A stretch of DNA of 64,000 bases from assembly GCF_964204645.1 (NCBI RefSeq), contig NC_134033.1:434001-498000 (forward strand), in the 5' to 3' direction. Made by a program: the position numbers and the translations under genes. This DNA is from Tubulanus polymorphus. Lineage: Eukaryota; Nemertea; Palaeonemertea; Tubulaniformes; Tubulanidae. Below, one piece after another: positions 57,701 to 64,000 of this stretch (positions are counted from its first letter, which is position 1; each line of letters begins with the position of its first letter). Under the pieces are notes generated by a model. It saw nothing but the letters and a program-made list of their open reading frames with translations. It made no database searches and was not told where the DNA came from.

Positions 57701-58574
57701 ACTGACCTCAACAACTCGGGGAAACAGAAAAATTCAGGGGTTTTAACAAATTTTAACCAAAAAACCTGGAAAACTCAGGGGAATTCAGATATTGCTATTG
57801 ACCACGTGTTCCTTGATCATAAACACTACACTAATCCGATTGATTGTATGTCTATTCAGGAAGTCCGTTTGTACTGCGGGTTTCTGGTGCTCCCGACGCG
57901 TCTAAAGTACGAGTGACCGGTCCCGGGGTCGAGGCAGGAATCTTACCGAAATTTCAGAGTCGATTCATCTGTGAAACTCGCGGTGCTGGAGCAGGACAAC
58001 TTACAGTTCGTATTCGAGGACCTAAAGGTGAGGAGAGATAGATTTCGTTTATACTCTGTATGAGAGAGAGGGGGAGAGGGAGAGAGGGAAGGATAGAGAG
58101 AGAGGGGAGAGGGAGAGGGAGGAGAGGGAGAGGAGAGGGGAGAGGGAGAGGGAGAGGGAGAGGGAGAGGATAGATAGAGAGGGAGAGAAGTGTAGGAGAA
58201 AGGAGAGAGGGAGGGAAGGAAAGGAGAAGGAGAGGGAGAGGAGAGGGAGAAGAGAAAGGGATTAAGTTGTGAGGATTGAGGAACAGTCGTAACTGTTGTT
58301 AGTAATGACGCTAATGATGAATCTGTGTTTGTTAATTTCAGGTGCTTTTAGAGTTGAAATGCAGCGTGAAAGTCAGAAAGATCGAACGATTCTGTGTCGT
58401 TACGACCCGTCGGAGGTCGGAGAGTACGTGATACACGTAAAGTGGTCCGGGGACCACGTGCCCGGTAGTCCGTTTCATGTTCATATATTCGATACAGAAG
58501 ACGAACTATCTCGATTTATCGATAATAATCCGTTACAGAATAATCATCATCGCTCGTGGAACGCCGAGATATAG
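32509..58574 (+). CDS. jbug: Filamin-type actin cross-linker, jitterbug-like (3 CH domains, 10 filamin repeats)
   Basis: 31 exons: 32509-32842, 37486-37678, 38019-38084, 38407-38623, 39236-39338, 39781-39968, 40687-40842, 40952-41080, 41468-41597, 43542-43685, 47246-47419, 47765-47911, 47995-48078, 48676-48819, 48903-49076, 49450-49776, 49890-49982, 50694-50777, 51354-51413, 51715-51825, 52107-52172, 52708-52773, 53901-54047, 55016-55141, 55336-55482, 55573-55677, 56448-56738, 56918-57094, 57489-57638, 57860-58027, 58342-58574; 4734 nt, 1577 residues. CH1 (~28-137: KIQENTWTRWINEEL, GNLKLIMGLIW), CH2 (~143-245: NNWNDGRALHALINYCQPGL) and a shorter CH3 (~250-352: TDWNDGTVLCALTAALGAP, AGKTLGIEPVV). 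Five Ig-filamin repeats follow (~360-794), a 270-residue hinge (13-residue VERIETVQVPTQR repeats, a 16-Gln run, RRRSSAS), then five repeats ending GSPFHVHIFD. Repeat marks are GSPxxV and AGxGxL. Three CH domains match Drosophila jitterbug rather than vertebrate filamins. It should bind F-actin and link it to membrane partners. Small hinge exons 18-22 are the least certain. Confidence 0.85.
34443..34551. mobile_element. Fold-back MITE (GGCCCAGTTTTATAGACTGG family)
   Basis: ~109 bp with long near-perfect terminal inverted repeats: GGCCCAGTTTTATAGACTGG at the left, CCAGTCTATAAAACTGGCC at the right. Inside, AACCTAGGGTTAA / TTAACCCCCGGGTTAA extend the pairing. No coding capacity. Confidence 0.75.
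35360..35620. repeat. ~32-bp minisatellite in filamin intron 1
   Basis: About eight copies of AATAAACTACTAGCTCAAAA plus ATAGTTGAAATGTGG. Confidence 0.85.
36280..36490. repeat. ~43-bp minisatellite in filamin intron 1
   Basis: About five copies of a unit containing TATCAGTGAATGCAGCTGCA and TGTTGTCCCACAGGTACATG; every unit carries a CCCACAG/GTACATG acceptor-and-donor-like word. Preceded by an older GGTGCAAGCAGTACAGCTG repeat (36190-36290). Confidence 0.8.
37740..37870. repeat. Partial tandem copies of the 3' end of filamin exon 2 with its donor
   Basis: AATAATTGGAACGACGGGAG...GCGTTGCAGTAAGTTATA at 37745-37785 repeats the last ~30 bases of exon 2 (to 37678) together with the splice donor; a third, shortened copy (AATAATTGGAACGACGAGAG) is at ~37840. 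The spacers are C-rich CTCCCCTACC repeats. The copies lack an upstream acceptor and are unlikely to be exons. Confidence 0.75.
40000..40165. repeat. ~39-bp minisatellite in filamin intron 6
   Basis: Four copies of AGCCTCAAACCTGCAGCCTG plus TAGCCTGCACCCCCTCTC. Confidence 0.85.
41180..41445. repeat. AT-rich degenerate tandem in filamin intron 8
   Basis: Many imperfect copies of TTAGATCTAATTTGAATAT with BglII-like AGATCT words, ending just before exon 9. Confidence 0.7.
41976..42095. mobile_element. Degenerate fold-back MITE in filamin intron 9
   Basis: CAGTTGCTCAAAAAGTTGGT...CATAGTAACAAT is mirrored by ATTGTTACTATGG...GTTATCAACTGGCAACTG. The flanking sequence (GGACCTGGGG, TGGAACTGG) resembles the CCAGTT family. 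Confidence 0.5.
42385..42935. repeat. 33-bp minisatellite in filamin intron 9, ~17 copies
   Basis: Unit CTGTTCAGGAATGGCCCAGA plus CTGACCACTCC, with G/A and CCC/TCC variants. Confidence 0.9.
44291..44504 (+). CDS. jbug: Candidate alternative first exon 1 of filamin (Gly/Pro/Ser-rich leader)
   Basis: ATG at 44291 opens a 71-codon frame (MPSPVRGGGPPSGVNYSPSG... GGRPLGGGRPLDGGRS... SEPEYSIQKLHLRF) that ends at a good donor, TTTG/GTAAGT, in phase 1. The next phase-1 acceptor is filamin exon 11 (47246, ADVGAAGHGDL). Splicing there would give a form without the CH domains and without repeats 1-2. Shorter, CH-less products are known for jitterbug-type and other filamins. The short tandem codons (GGGRPLGGG) suggest a repeat-grown leader. 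Confidence 0.55.
45040..45295. repeat. 41-bp minisatellite in filamin intron 10
   Basis: About six copies of GTTGACAGTTCTGACAGGAT plus ACCAGCCACTCACCGGAGCCT. Confidence 0.85.
46130..46184 (+). CDS. jbug: Candidate alternative first exon 2 of filamin (short leader)
   Basis: ATG at 46130 opens 18 codons (MAQRQYKIHGDFDINRIV) and ends at GTAG/GTAATG in phase 1, again matching the acceptor of exon 11 at 47246. The non-repetitive residues and correct phase support a start exon for a CH-less form. The donor is weaker than that of the exon at 44291. Confidence 0.45.
46205..46375. repeat. 17-bp minisatellite in filamin intron 10
   Basis: About ten copies of ACCACAATCAGGGTCGT or ACCGCAATCAGGGTGGT, directly after the alternative first exon. 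Confidence 0.85.
47440..47735. repeat. 18/36-bp minisatellite in filamin intron 11
   Basis: Alternating GTGGTACCCTTGGGTGCC and ATAATACCCTCGGGCGTT units. Nearly the whole 345-bp intron is repeat; exons on both sides are unaffected. Confidence 0.85.
48103..48241. mobile_element. Fold-back MITE (CCAGTTGCA family), copy 2
   Basis: GGACCGGTTCCATAGTCATG...GACTTAACACTAGTC is paired with CACTTTTGGACTTAAGTCACG...TGTGCAACTGGCCCC; the centre is AGTTCTATAGACAATCTAAC. In filamin intron 13. Confidence 0.7.
48275..48630. repeat. 21/22-bp minisatellite in filamin intron 13
   Basis: About 16 copies of CCAGTACCGGATTCTCTGGAG, some with one extra C. It begins directly after the MITE and ends ~45 bp before exon 14. 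Confidence 0.9.
49150..49290. mobile_element. Fold-back MITE (CCAGTTGCA family), copy 3
   Basis: GGGCCCAGTTGCACAGTCGT...TTAGGTCCAAAAGTGGTCTTAA is mirrored by TTAAGTCTAAGCCATGACTATGCAACTGGCTC. The best preserved, roughly symmetrical copy. In filamin intron 15. Confidence 0.75.
49510..49745 (+). repeat. Coding 39-bp minisatellite in filamin exon 16
   Basis: Encodes ~5 copies of a 13-residue unit (VERIETVQVPTQR) plus shorter starters (VQRIETVQVPVQ) in the hinge between filamin repeats 5 and 6. The unit length keeps the frame, and a 102-codon frame (LKRFRSRPNELKE) is open as a shadow. Confidence 0.8.
50820..51245. repeat. Complex GGTCTCAGGGAGGAGGGTGTCC minisatellite in filamin intron 18
   Basis: Imperfect 20-21-bp units grouped into a larger ~125-bp repeat (TGAGATGAGGAGGGTGTCC marks the joints, near 50910, 50985, 51016, 51108). 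Open frames here have no phase-compatible splice sites. Confidence 0.8.
51455..51615. repeat. 21-bp minisatellite in filamin intron 19
   Basis: About seven copies of GTGATCACGCTCAGATTCGGC. Confidence 0.9.
51720..51767 (+). repeat. CAG/CAA run coding 16 glutamines in filamin exon 20
   Basis: Fifteen CAG and one CAA codons directly follow EM at the start of exon 20; the reading frame is confirmed by the downstream RKMSINGVELPVG and the phase-1 borders. This is a possible length polymorphism in the hinge. Confidence 0.75.
52920..53465. repeat. ~29/60-bp minisatellite in filamin intron 22
   Basis: Alternating AGTGCTCTAACCATAGCAAC + AAGACTGACC and + AAGACCAAGCGAGC units, about 17 copies. Confidence 0.9.
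54050..54310. repeat. ~73-bp tandem repeat in filamin intron 23
   Basis: Three to four copies of CACCCTATGACATCATCAAA + CTAGTCAATTCATCCTTAGA + CCTATCCAGAAAAGATGTCC. It shares CCCTATGACATCATCAAA and the preceding GATGGCCGCCT word with the array at 57110. Confidence 0.8.
55722..56306. mobile_element. Fold-back MITE (CCAGTTGCA family) whose interior became a minisatellite
   Basis: The left end (AGGCTGGTTCCATAG, with an adjacent duplicate CTGGTTGCATAGTCGAGG) and the right end (CTGTGGAACCAGCCTG) are inverted. The interior that other family members have once (GGTTCTATAACCAATCTAAC plus AACTTAAGACCAGTCTAA...) is repeated about ten times in ~48-bp units. In filamin intron 26. Confidence 0.75.
57110..57450. 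repeat. ~79-bp tandem repeat in filamin intron 28
   Basis: Four to five copies of GATGGCTGCCTCCATAAATC + CCCCTATGACATCATCAAAT + TATTTTCTGGTTATTTGATC. It is related to the 54-kb array and to GGATTTATGGAGGCCGCCATG in intron 2 of both DCXR copies. Confidence 0.8.
58060..58262. repeat. GA-rich low-complexity block in filamin intron 30
   Basis: GAGAGGGAGAGGGA-type polypurine tract of about 200 bases between exons 30 and 31. Confidence 0.9.
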
Positions 58575-59214
58575 CTGATTAACTATCTCGATATATCAAC
58601 CGAGATCTCACCGGGATATCTCGATATATCTACTGAGAAACCACAGAACTATCTCTCGATATATCGACCGAGATAACATTGAACTATCTCAATTAATCGC
58701 AGATCTGAGTTATCTCAATTTATCTATCATCAATGAAATGAGATCTGAAAGACGTATCTCGATATATGGACATGATGAGATCTGACTGCGAACTATCTCG
58801 ATATATGGAACTGTGAATGACGGGAAAAAACTATATAAAGCTTCAATCAAATATTTATTCAATGATGAATTAAGAATCTGCAGCTACTTAAAAATGAATT
58901 CACTTCAGAAGTGGAAATAGTTAAATAGAGTTTAATGAATTCTAGTTGTAAATATTTCTCTAATATAATTCCATGATTTTGTACGTGATTCACAATCACT
59001 GATTAAAGTGTATATATATATATTATATATTGGTTATAGGGTTAAGGGTTTAGAATTATTACCCGAATTTCTCATCTTTCCATCCATCAATTTATTTACT
59101 TACGTAATTTTACCGTCCTAATATAAAAACATTCCTTCTTCCAAACTCTTAAACAATAGTTTGTAATACTTCTAGACGTCCATGTTCTAATGCAATAGTT
59201 TCATTAATTTTGAG

Positions 59215-59480
59215 GTTAAGATCTCTTAGACCTGGGTTTAGGTCTCTACATGCTGTGACTGTAGGGTGAGGTCTCTTTAACCTGGGTCTCTATAGATTTA
59301 GGTCTCTATGTGCTGTGTAGGTTGAGGTCTATTTAACCTGGGTCTCTATAGATTTAGGTCTCTACGTGCTGTGTAGGTTGAGGTCTCTCTAACCTGGGTC
59401 TCTATAGATTTAGGTCTCTATGTGCTGTGTAGGTTGAGGTCTATTTAACCTGGGTCTCTATAGATTTAGGTCTCTATGTC
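59215..59480. repeat. ~60-bp tandem repeat
   Basis: About four copies of AACCTGGGTCTCTATAGATT + TAGGTCTCTATGTGCTGTGT + AGGTTGAGGTCT. Confidence 0.8.
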
Positions 59481-59944
59481 TCGCGGAATGTCTAGGTGTC
59501 TGTAATACCAAAGCGATCATTCCTTCCTTTAATCTCTATGTAAATTTGGTTAAGTTTTTTGTTGTTTTACTGCTCAACTCGATATCATTTATTTATTTGC
59601 TTATATCGATAATGTGTGTTCCTAAACACGTCTAATATCAGTGTTTCTATACAAGAAATGTAATTAAGTCTCTGCTGCAGAGCAAATTTCCTAATTACCA
59701 GGGTTTATTAATTTAGAAATAGCCGTCATATTTGAAGGACCAACCTGGTTAAATTCTACTATACACTTTCTAACATTGTTTATGTACACATAATATATTT
59801 TATTACTAATACTTTGGCTGTAGTGCCCTCTATTATCACTTGTTAAAACTAACTGTACAGTTTATTCACATTAATTCCATTTTTGCTCCGTCCATATATG
59901 TTACATAAAGTAAAATATAACTATTAATTATGATAAATATTAAT

Positions 59945-60370
59945 CTGGACCCAGTTCTACAGTTACTGAACCCAATTCCACAGTTCTGGATCCAGTTCCA
60001 CAGTTACTGAACCCAATTCCACAGTTCTGGATCCAGTTCCACAGTTACTGAACCCAATTCCACAGTTACTGAACCCAATTCCACAGTTCTGGATCCAGTT
60101 CCACAGTTACTGAACCCAATTCCACAGTTACTGAACCCAATTCCACAGTTCTGGATCCAGTTCCACAGTTACTGTACTCAGTTCCAAAGTTCTGGATCCA
60201 GTTCCACAGTGACTGGACTCGGTTCCACAGTTACTGAACTCAGTTCCACAGTTACTGGACTCGGTTCCACAGTTACTGAACTCAGTTCCACAGTTACTGG
60301 ACTCCGTTCCACAGTTACTGGACTCAGTTCCACAGTAACTGGATTCAGTTCCACAGTAACTGGACTCAGT
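59945..60370. repeat. ~20-bp minisatellite made of the MITE terminal word
   Basis: About 21 copies of CCAGTTCCACAGTTACTGAA or CTGGACTCAGTTCCACAGTT. The unit resembles the CCCAGTTCCACAGT end of the window's MITE family, so the array may have grown from a MITE end. Confidence 0.8.
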
Positions 60371-61939
60371 TCATTTGGGTAGTATATACGAATAGATCTT
60401 GTTATAAGTAAGTGAGAGGAGAGGGTACGAGTGAGTGAGTTCTGGGATATGAAGGTGACTTAATGATTTATATTACTGACAGCTGTTAGATGAGTTCTCA
60501 CCGTACAGCTATTAAATGACTTTACATGTATGCCTATATCATATCGATCTTCAATATACATTCGGTTTCAATTCCAAGGTTAAAACTTTTTTTACTGATT
60601 TTAACATTCGACTTCCATATTTATAGATATCTCTCTTGTGCTTATTACTGATTTACACTGATATGAATTAAAGGGGGGGGGGGGTGAGAGAGAGATGGTG
60701 ATGAATCAGTGAAATTGTAGCCCGCAAAATAAAAAAACTGCTATAACTTTCAATTTGCTGCTACACTTAATATACTACGCCATTATATACTAATATTAAT
60801 CATTATAATGATAAATCTTGTATAAACCTTTTTTATTTAAAATTTAAATATTATAGCAACGATACGTACTGTTAACTGCTGTTTTAGATTGTAGAGAAAA
60901 TAAAATGGAAAATGGTTAAAATATGTTCTATTTTTGTTAGTTGTCTAGCAATACGTGGGGGGGGGGGGGTATTCGAGATGGCTGTAAGCGTTGATGGCTA
61001 GAAAACTTCATATTTCATTTCTCATATCTGCCGAGCCTAAAAATCATGATCAATCTAACAATAACAGTCCCGGCAGTTATAGAAATGAACTGATTACAGT
61101 TTACAAAATGACTCTTAGGCCAATTAGGAGAAAACAGGTGACATATTTTGCCTGAAGTATTTCAGACACAGTTATATGAACAAAAGAAGATATTGATCGA
61201 AGGCTTTGAAATCTACAGCAGCCCAGGGAACCAGACACCTGTGGCTTCACTAGGTCTTTAACTCCAATTCCCACCGACATTCAGTTTCTGATCTCAGAAA
61301 CATTAACCCCTGATTTGTATAATCCTCCACGCGCTCCTAAGACTGGGGTTTATTGAACTGAAAACCAATAGATAGGTTGAAAGATCCAGATTTTCCTGGC
61401 TACTTATGCCGCTGAAGATTGATTGTTAATTGATGGGTTAGGGTGTACTGCACTGATTTCCAATAGATTGGTTGGAAGATCCAGATTTTTCTGGCTACAT
61501 ATGGTCCTGAAGATGATGTATTCAATCTGAATAGAATGATTTAAGAATACTGAACTGATTTCCAATGGATGTACACAGAGTAGCACAATTTCAATGAAGA
61601 AAAGAACAGCAGGTTTCTGTAGTTGGATGCAGCTTTATATTTAACAATATCCGACACACGTTTGAACAATTTTATTACGAAAAGACACACTTTCTACTCA
61701 TTATACACAAAATCAATTAGATTAAAACATTCGAATAGTTTACGATATCAAACAAAAACATGATTGCAGTTTAAACATAGACGACACAGTTCAGAAACAG
61801 TCCTATTGACTATTTATAACAATTTGTACTCGTGAAGAGATTGGTGCATATAATAATAAACACACCTCACAAAGCCAAATATCTTATATACCCTGAGTTA
61901 ATAGTTTTCATCTGAATGATGGAGAATTCAATCCAACTA

Positions 61940-63245
61940 AGAGGGTAGGTTATCCCTCCCTAGGACTGACTCTCTTAGTTCAACCAGTAGGGTACCGGTA
62001 TGTTATCCCTCCCTAGGACTAACTCTCTTAGTTCAACCAGTAGGGTACCGGTATGTTATCCCTCCCTAGGACTAACTCTCTTAGTTCAACCAGTAGGGTA
62101 GGTTATCCCTCCCTAGGACTAACTCTCTTAGTTCAACCAGTAGGGTAGGTTATCCCTCCCTAGGACTGACTCTCTTAGTTCAACCAGGAGGGTAGGTTAT
62201 CCCTCCCTAGGACTAACTCTCTTAGTTCAACCAGTAGGGTAGGTTATCCCTCCCTAGGACTGACTCTCTTAGTTCAACCAGTAGGGTAGGTTATCCCTCC
62301 CTAGGACTAACTCTCTTAGTTCAACCAGTAGGGTAGGTTATCCCTCCCTAGGACTAACTCTAGTCCAACCAGTAGGGTAGGTTATCCCTCCCTAAGACTA
62401 ACTCTCTTAGTTCAACCAGGAGGGTAGGTTATCCCTCCATAGGACTGACTCTCTTAGTTCAACCAGTAGGGTAGGTTATCCCTCCCTAGGACTGACTCTC
62501 TTAGTTCAACCAGGAGGGTAGGTTATCCCTCCCTAGGACTAACTCTCTTAGTTCAACCAGTAGGGTACCGGTATGTTATCCCTCCCTAGGACTGACTCTC
62601 TTAGTCCAACCAGGAGGGTAGGTTATCCCTCCCTAGGACTAACTCTCTTAGTTCAACCAGTAGGGTAGGTTATCCCTCCATAGGACTGACTCTCTTAGTT
62701 CAACCAGGAGGGTAGGTTATCCCTCCCTAGGACTAACTCTAGTCCAACCAGTAGGGTAGGTTATCCCTCCCTAAGACTAACTCTCTTAGTTCAACCAGGA
62801 GGGTAGGTTATCCCTCCATAGGACTGACTCTCTTAGTTCAACCAGTAGGGTAGGTTATCCCTCCCTAGGACTGACTCTCTTAGTTCAACCAGGAGGGTAG
62901 GTTATCCCTCCCTAGGACTAACTCTCTTAGTTCAACCAGTAGGGTACCGGTATGTTATCCCTCCCTAGGACTGACTCTCTTAGTCCAACCAGGAGGGTAG
63001 GTTATCCCTCCCTAGGACTAACTCTCTTAGTTCAACCAGTAGGGTAGGTTATCCCTCCATAGGACTGACTCTCTTAGTTCAACCAGGAGGGTAGGTTATC
63101 CCTCCCTAGGACGGACTCTCTGAGTTCAACCAGTAGGGTAGGTTATCCCTCCCTAGGACTTACTCTCTTAGTTCAACCAGTAGGGTATGTTATCCCTCCC
63201 TAGGACTGACTCTCTTAGTCCAACCAGGAGGGTAGGTTATCCCTA
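61940..63245. repeat. 47-bp minisatellite with a 379-bp higher-order repeat
   Basis: ~27 copies of GTTCAACCAGTAGGGTAGGT + TATCCCTCCCTAGGACTAAC + TCTCTTA. Variants (AGTCCAACC, CTAAGACT, TACCGGTATG, CCATAGGACTG) recur in the same order: the block beginning TAGTCCAACC at 62361 is repeated from 62740, an offset of 379 bp (about eight monomers). Confidence 0.9.
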
Positions 63246-63479
63246 TATCTCTCTCAGTAAGGCTTACTCCAGGACAGAGTCCCAGGCTACACCCATTGTT
63301 TACGATGAAAGTACAGCGTATAAAGAGACATTTCAATTTATTCGATTTCAGAAGCAAAGTTTACGGTTTATCTTGATATTAATATATAGTTTATTTTAGT
63401 AGCTAAAATATATAGCCCTGAGCTTATACTATTCTTGTTAGGTTTTTCAGTTTTCAATGTGCCAATGATAGGGAATAGT

Positions 63480-63660
63480 CACCACACCACACCACACCTG
63501 ACTGGTCACTCACAGTCAGTCACTACACTGACCAGCCAAACATCCTAACTCAGCCAATCTATGGTCTAGTGGTTAGGACACAGGGCTGACAAGTCAGAGA
63601 CCCAGGTTCAAATCCCAGCAAGGCTAGGGTTAGGGTTAGGAGGATACCCCAGGATTAGGG
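63480..63660 (+). mobile_element. tRNA-derived composite repeat, copy 3
   Basis: Plus strand: TATGGTCTAGTGGTTAGGAC (A box, 63561-63580), then CCAGGTTCAAATCCCAGC (B box, ~63602-63619), then GCTAGGGTTAGGGTTAGG. The preceding CACTGACCAGCCAAAC... region corresponds to the pre-A-box part of copies 1 and 2. I find no acceptor-stem pairing, so it is not annotated as a working tRNA. Confidence 0.55.
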
Positions 63661-64000
63661 ATATCACTGAGGTTCGTGGTGGTTAGGGTTATCATAAAGA
63701 TTTCGGAGTTCTCCCTAAAAAAATTTCTTTTTAGTCCGACTATCTCTGGACCGGGGCCAAATCGATTCTGTATTGTATGTTAACTAGGCCTAATAAAAAC
63801 CGAATTAATGAAACTTAAACCACAATGCAGGATGAATACTGCACATTTAGGTTGGATTTCACGCCGTGAATTCAAACGATGTAATTTATATGAATCAACG
63901 CGACCGAGACAGATGATTCATCCTCACCGAATGACCTTCACCTTCACCGCACAGCAGACGACACGTAAAACGACCTCCGACAAAAATGAAAAAGAGAATA
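63661..64000. other. Right edge, no feature recognised
   Basis: No ORF with a domain, no array. Sequence near the edge (63895-63960) is CG-richer but cannot be interpreted without the continuation. Confidence 0.3.

Larger units (their letters stand above)
58575..61940. other. Probable filamin 3' UTR and downstream DNA
   Basis: 58575-58850 has many ATCTCGATATATC words, some forming short inverted pairs. Two tandem arrays follow (59215-59480 and 59945-60370). AATAAA occurs near 60897 in an AT-rich context and could end a long 3' UTR, but I cannot confirm it. 61380-61580 holds two diverged copies of GAAGATCCAGATTTTxCTGGCTAC. No gene is seen. Confidence 0.4.

Noticed and set aside
63555-63625. 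Functional tRNA gene (Glu/Gly-like A and B boxes)
   Set aside because: No 7-bp acceptor-stem pairing and a TTAGGG-like continuation; two other degraded copies show it is a dispersed repeat.

Overview
The window is nuclear DNA from an intron-rich animal, most probably a marine invertebrate and perhaps a lophotrochozoan. That is an inference. It rests on GT-AG multi-exon genes, a jitterbug-type filamin with three CH domains, an intronless peptide-type GPCR, TTAGGG-like repeats, a Penelope-like retroelement, fold-back MITEs and an extraordinary density of minisatellites (more than 30 arrays with different units). No rRNA, CRISPR or prokaryotic feature was seen.

Layout. 0-14 kb: an inverted pair of short-chain dehydrogenase genes (L-xylulose/dicarbonyl reductase type, DCXR-like). 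Copy A (1435-3451, +) is broken by a nonsense codon and a lost splice donor. Copy B (13365-11228, -) has an intact 251-codon reading frame. Between them lie two single-exon minus-strand genes, an SLC18/vesicular-amine-transporter-like MFS protein (4179-5549) and a class A GPCR (8749-9831). 14.7-18.3 kb: a minus-strand secreted protein gene (signal peptide, LamG-like domain, TTEP mucin tract, PAN/apple domain). Its first intron holds a Penelope-like element with a target-site duplication. 19-22 kb: minisatellites and tRNA-derived repeats. 22.7-31.8 kb: a 16-exon minus-strand nucleolin-like gene (507 codons) with acidic tracts, an NLS, two RRMs, four CCHC zinc knuckles and RGG. 32.5-58.6 kb: a 31-exon plus-strand filamin gene (1577 codons; three CH domains, ten Ig-filamin repeats, a low-complexity hinge) with two extra candidate first exons that would give forms without CH domains. 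58.6-64 kb: probable 3' UTR and intergenic DNA with large tandem arrays and a third copy of the tRNA-like repeat.

The nucleolin-like and filamin start codons lie head to head about 730 bp apart, so their promoters probably share that gap. Exon models were assembled by eye from splice signals, reading-frame phase and family similarity. Phases close exactly for DCXR-B (756 nt), the LamG-PAN gene (1359 nt), the nucleolin-like gene (1524 nt) and filamin (4734 nt).

The signals most worth a second look are: CTCF-like motifs amplified as minisatellites in convergent orientation in the inverted DCXR pair; minisatellites that have copied splice sites; the RRM plus zinc-knuckle nucleolin with a histone-H3-like N-terminus; the modular phase-1 filamin with three candidate first exons; and the Penelope insertion with a hammerhead-like core.
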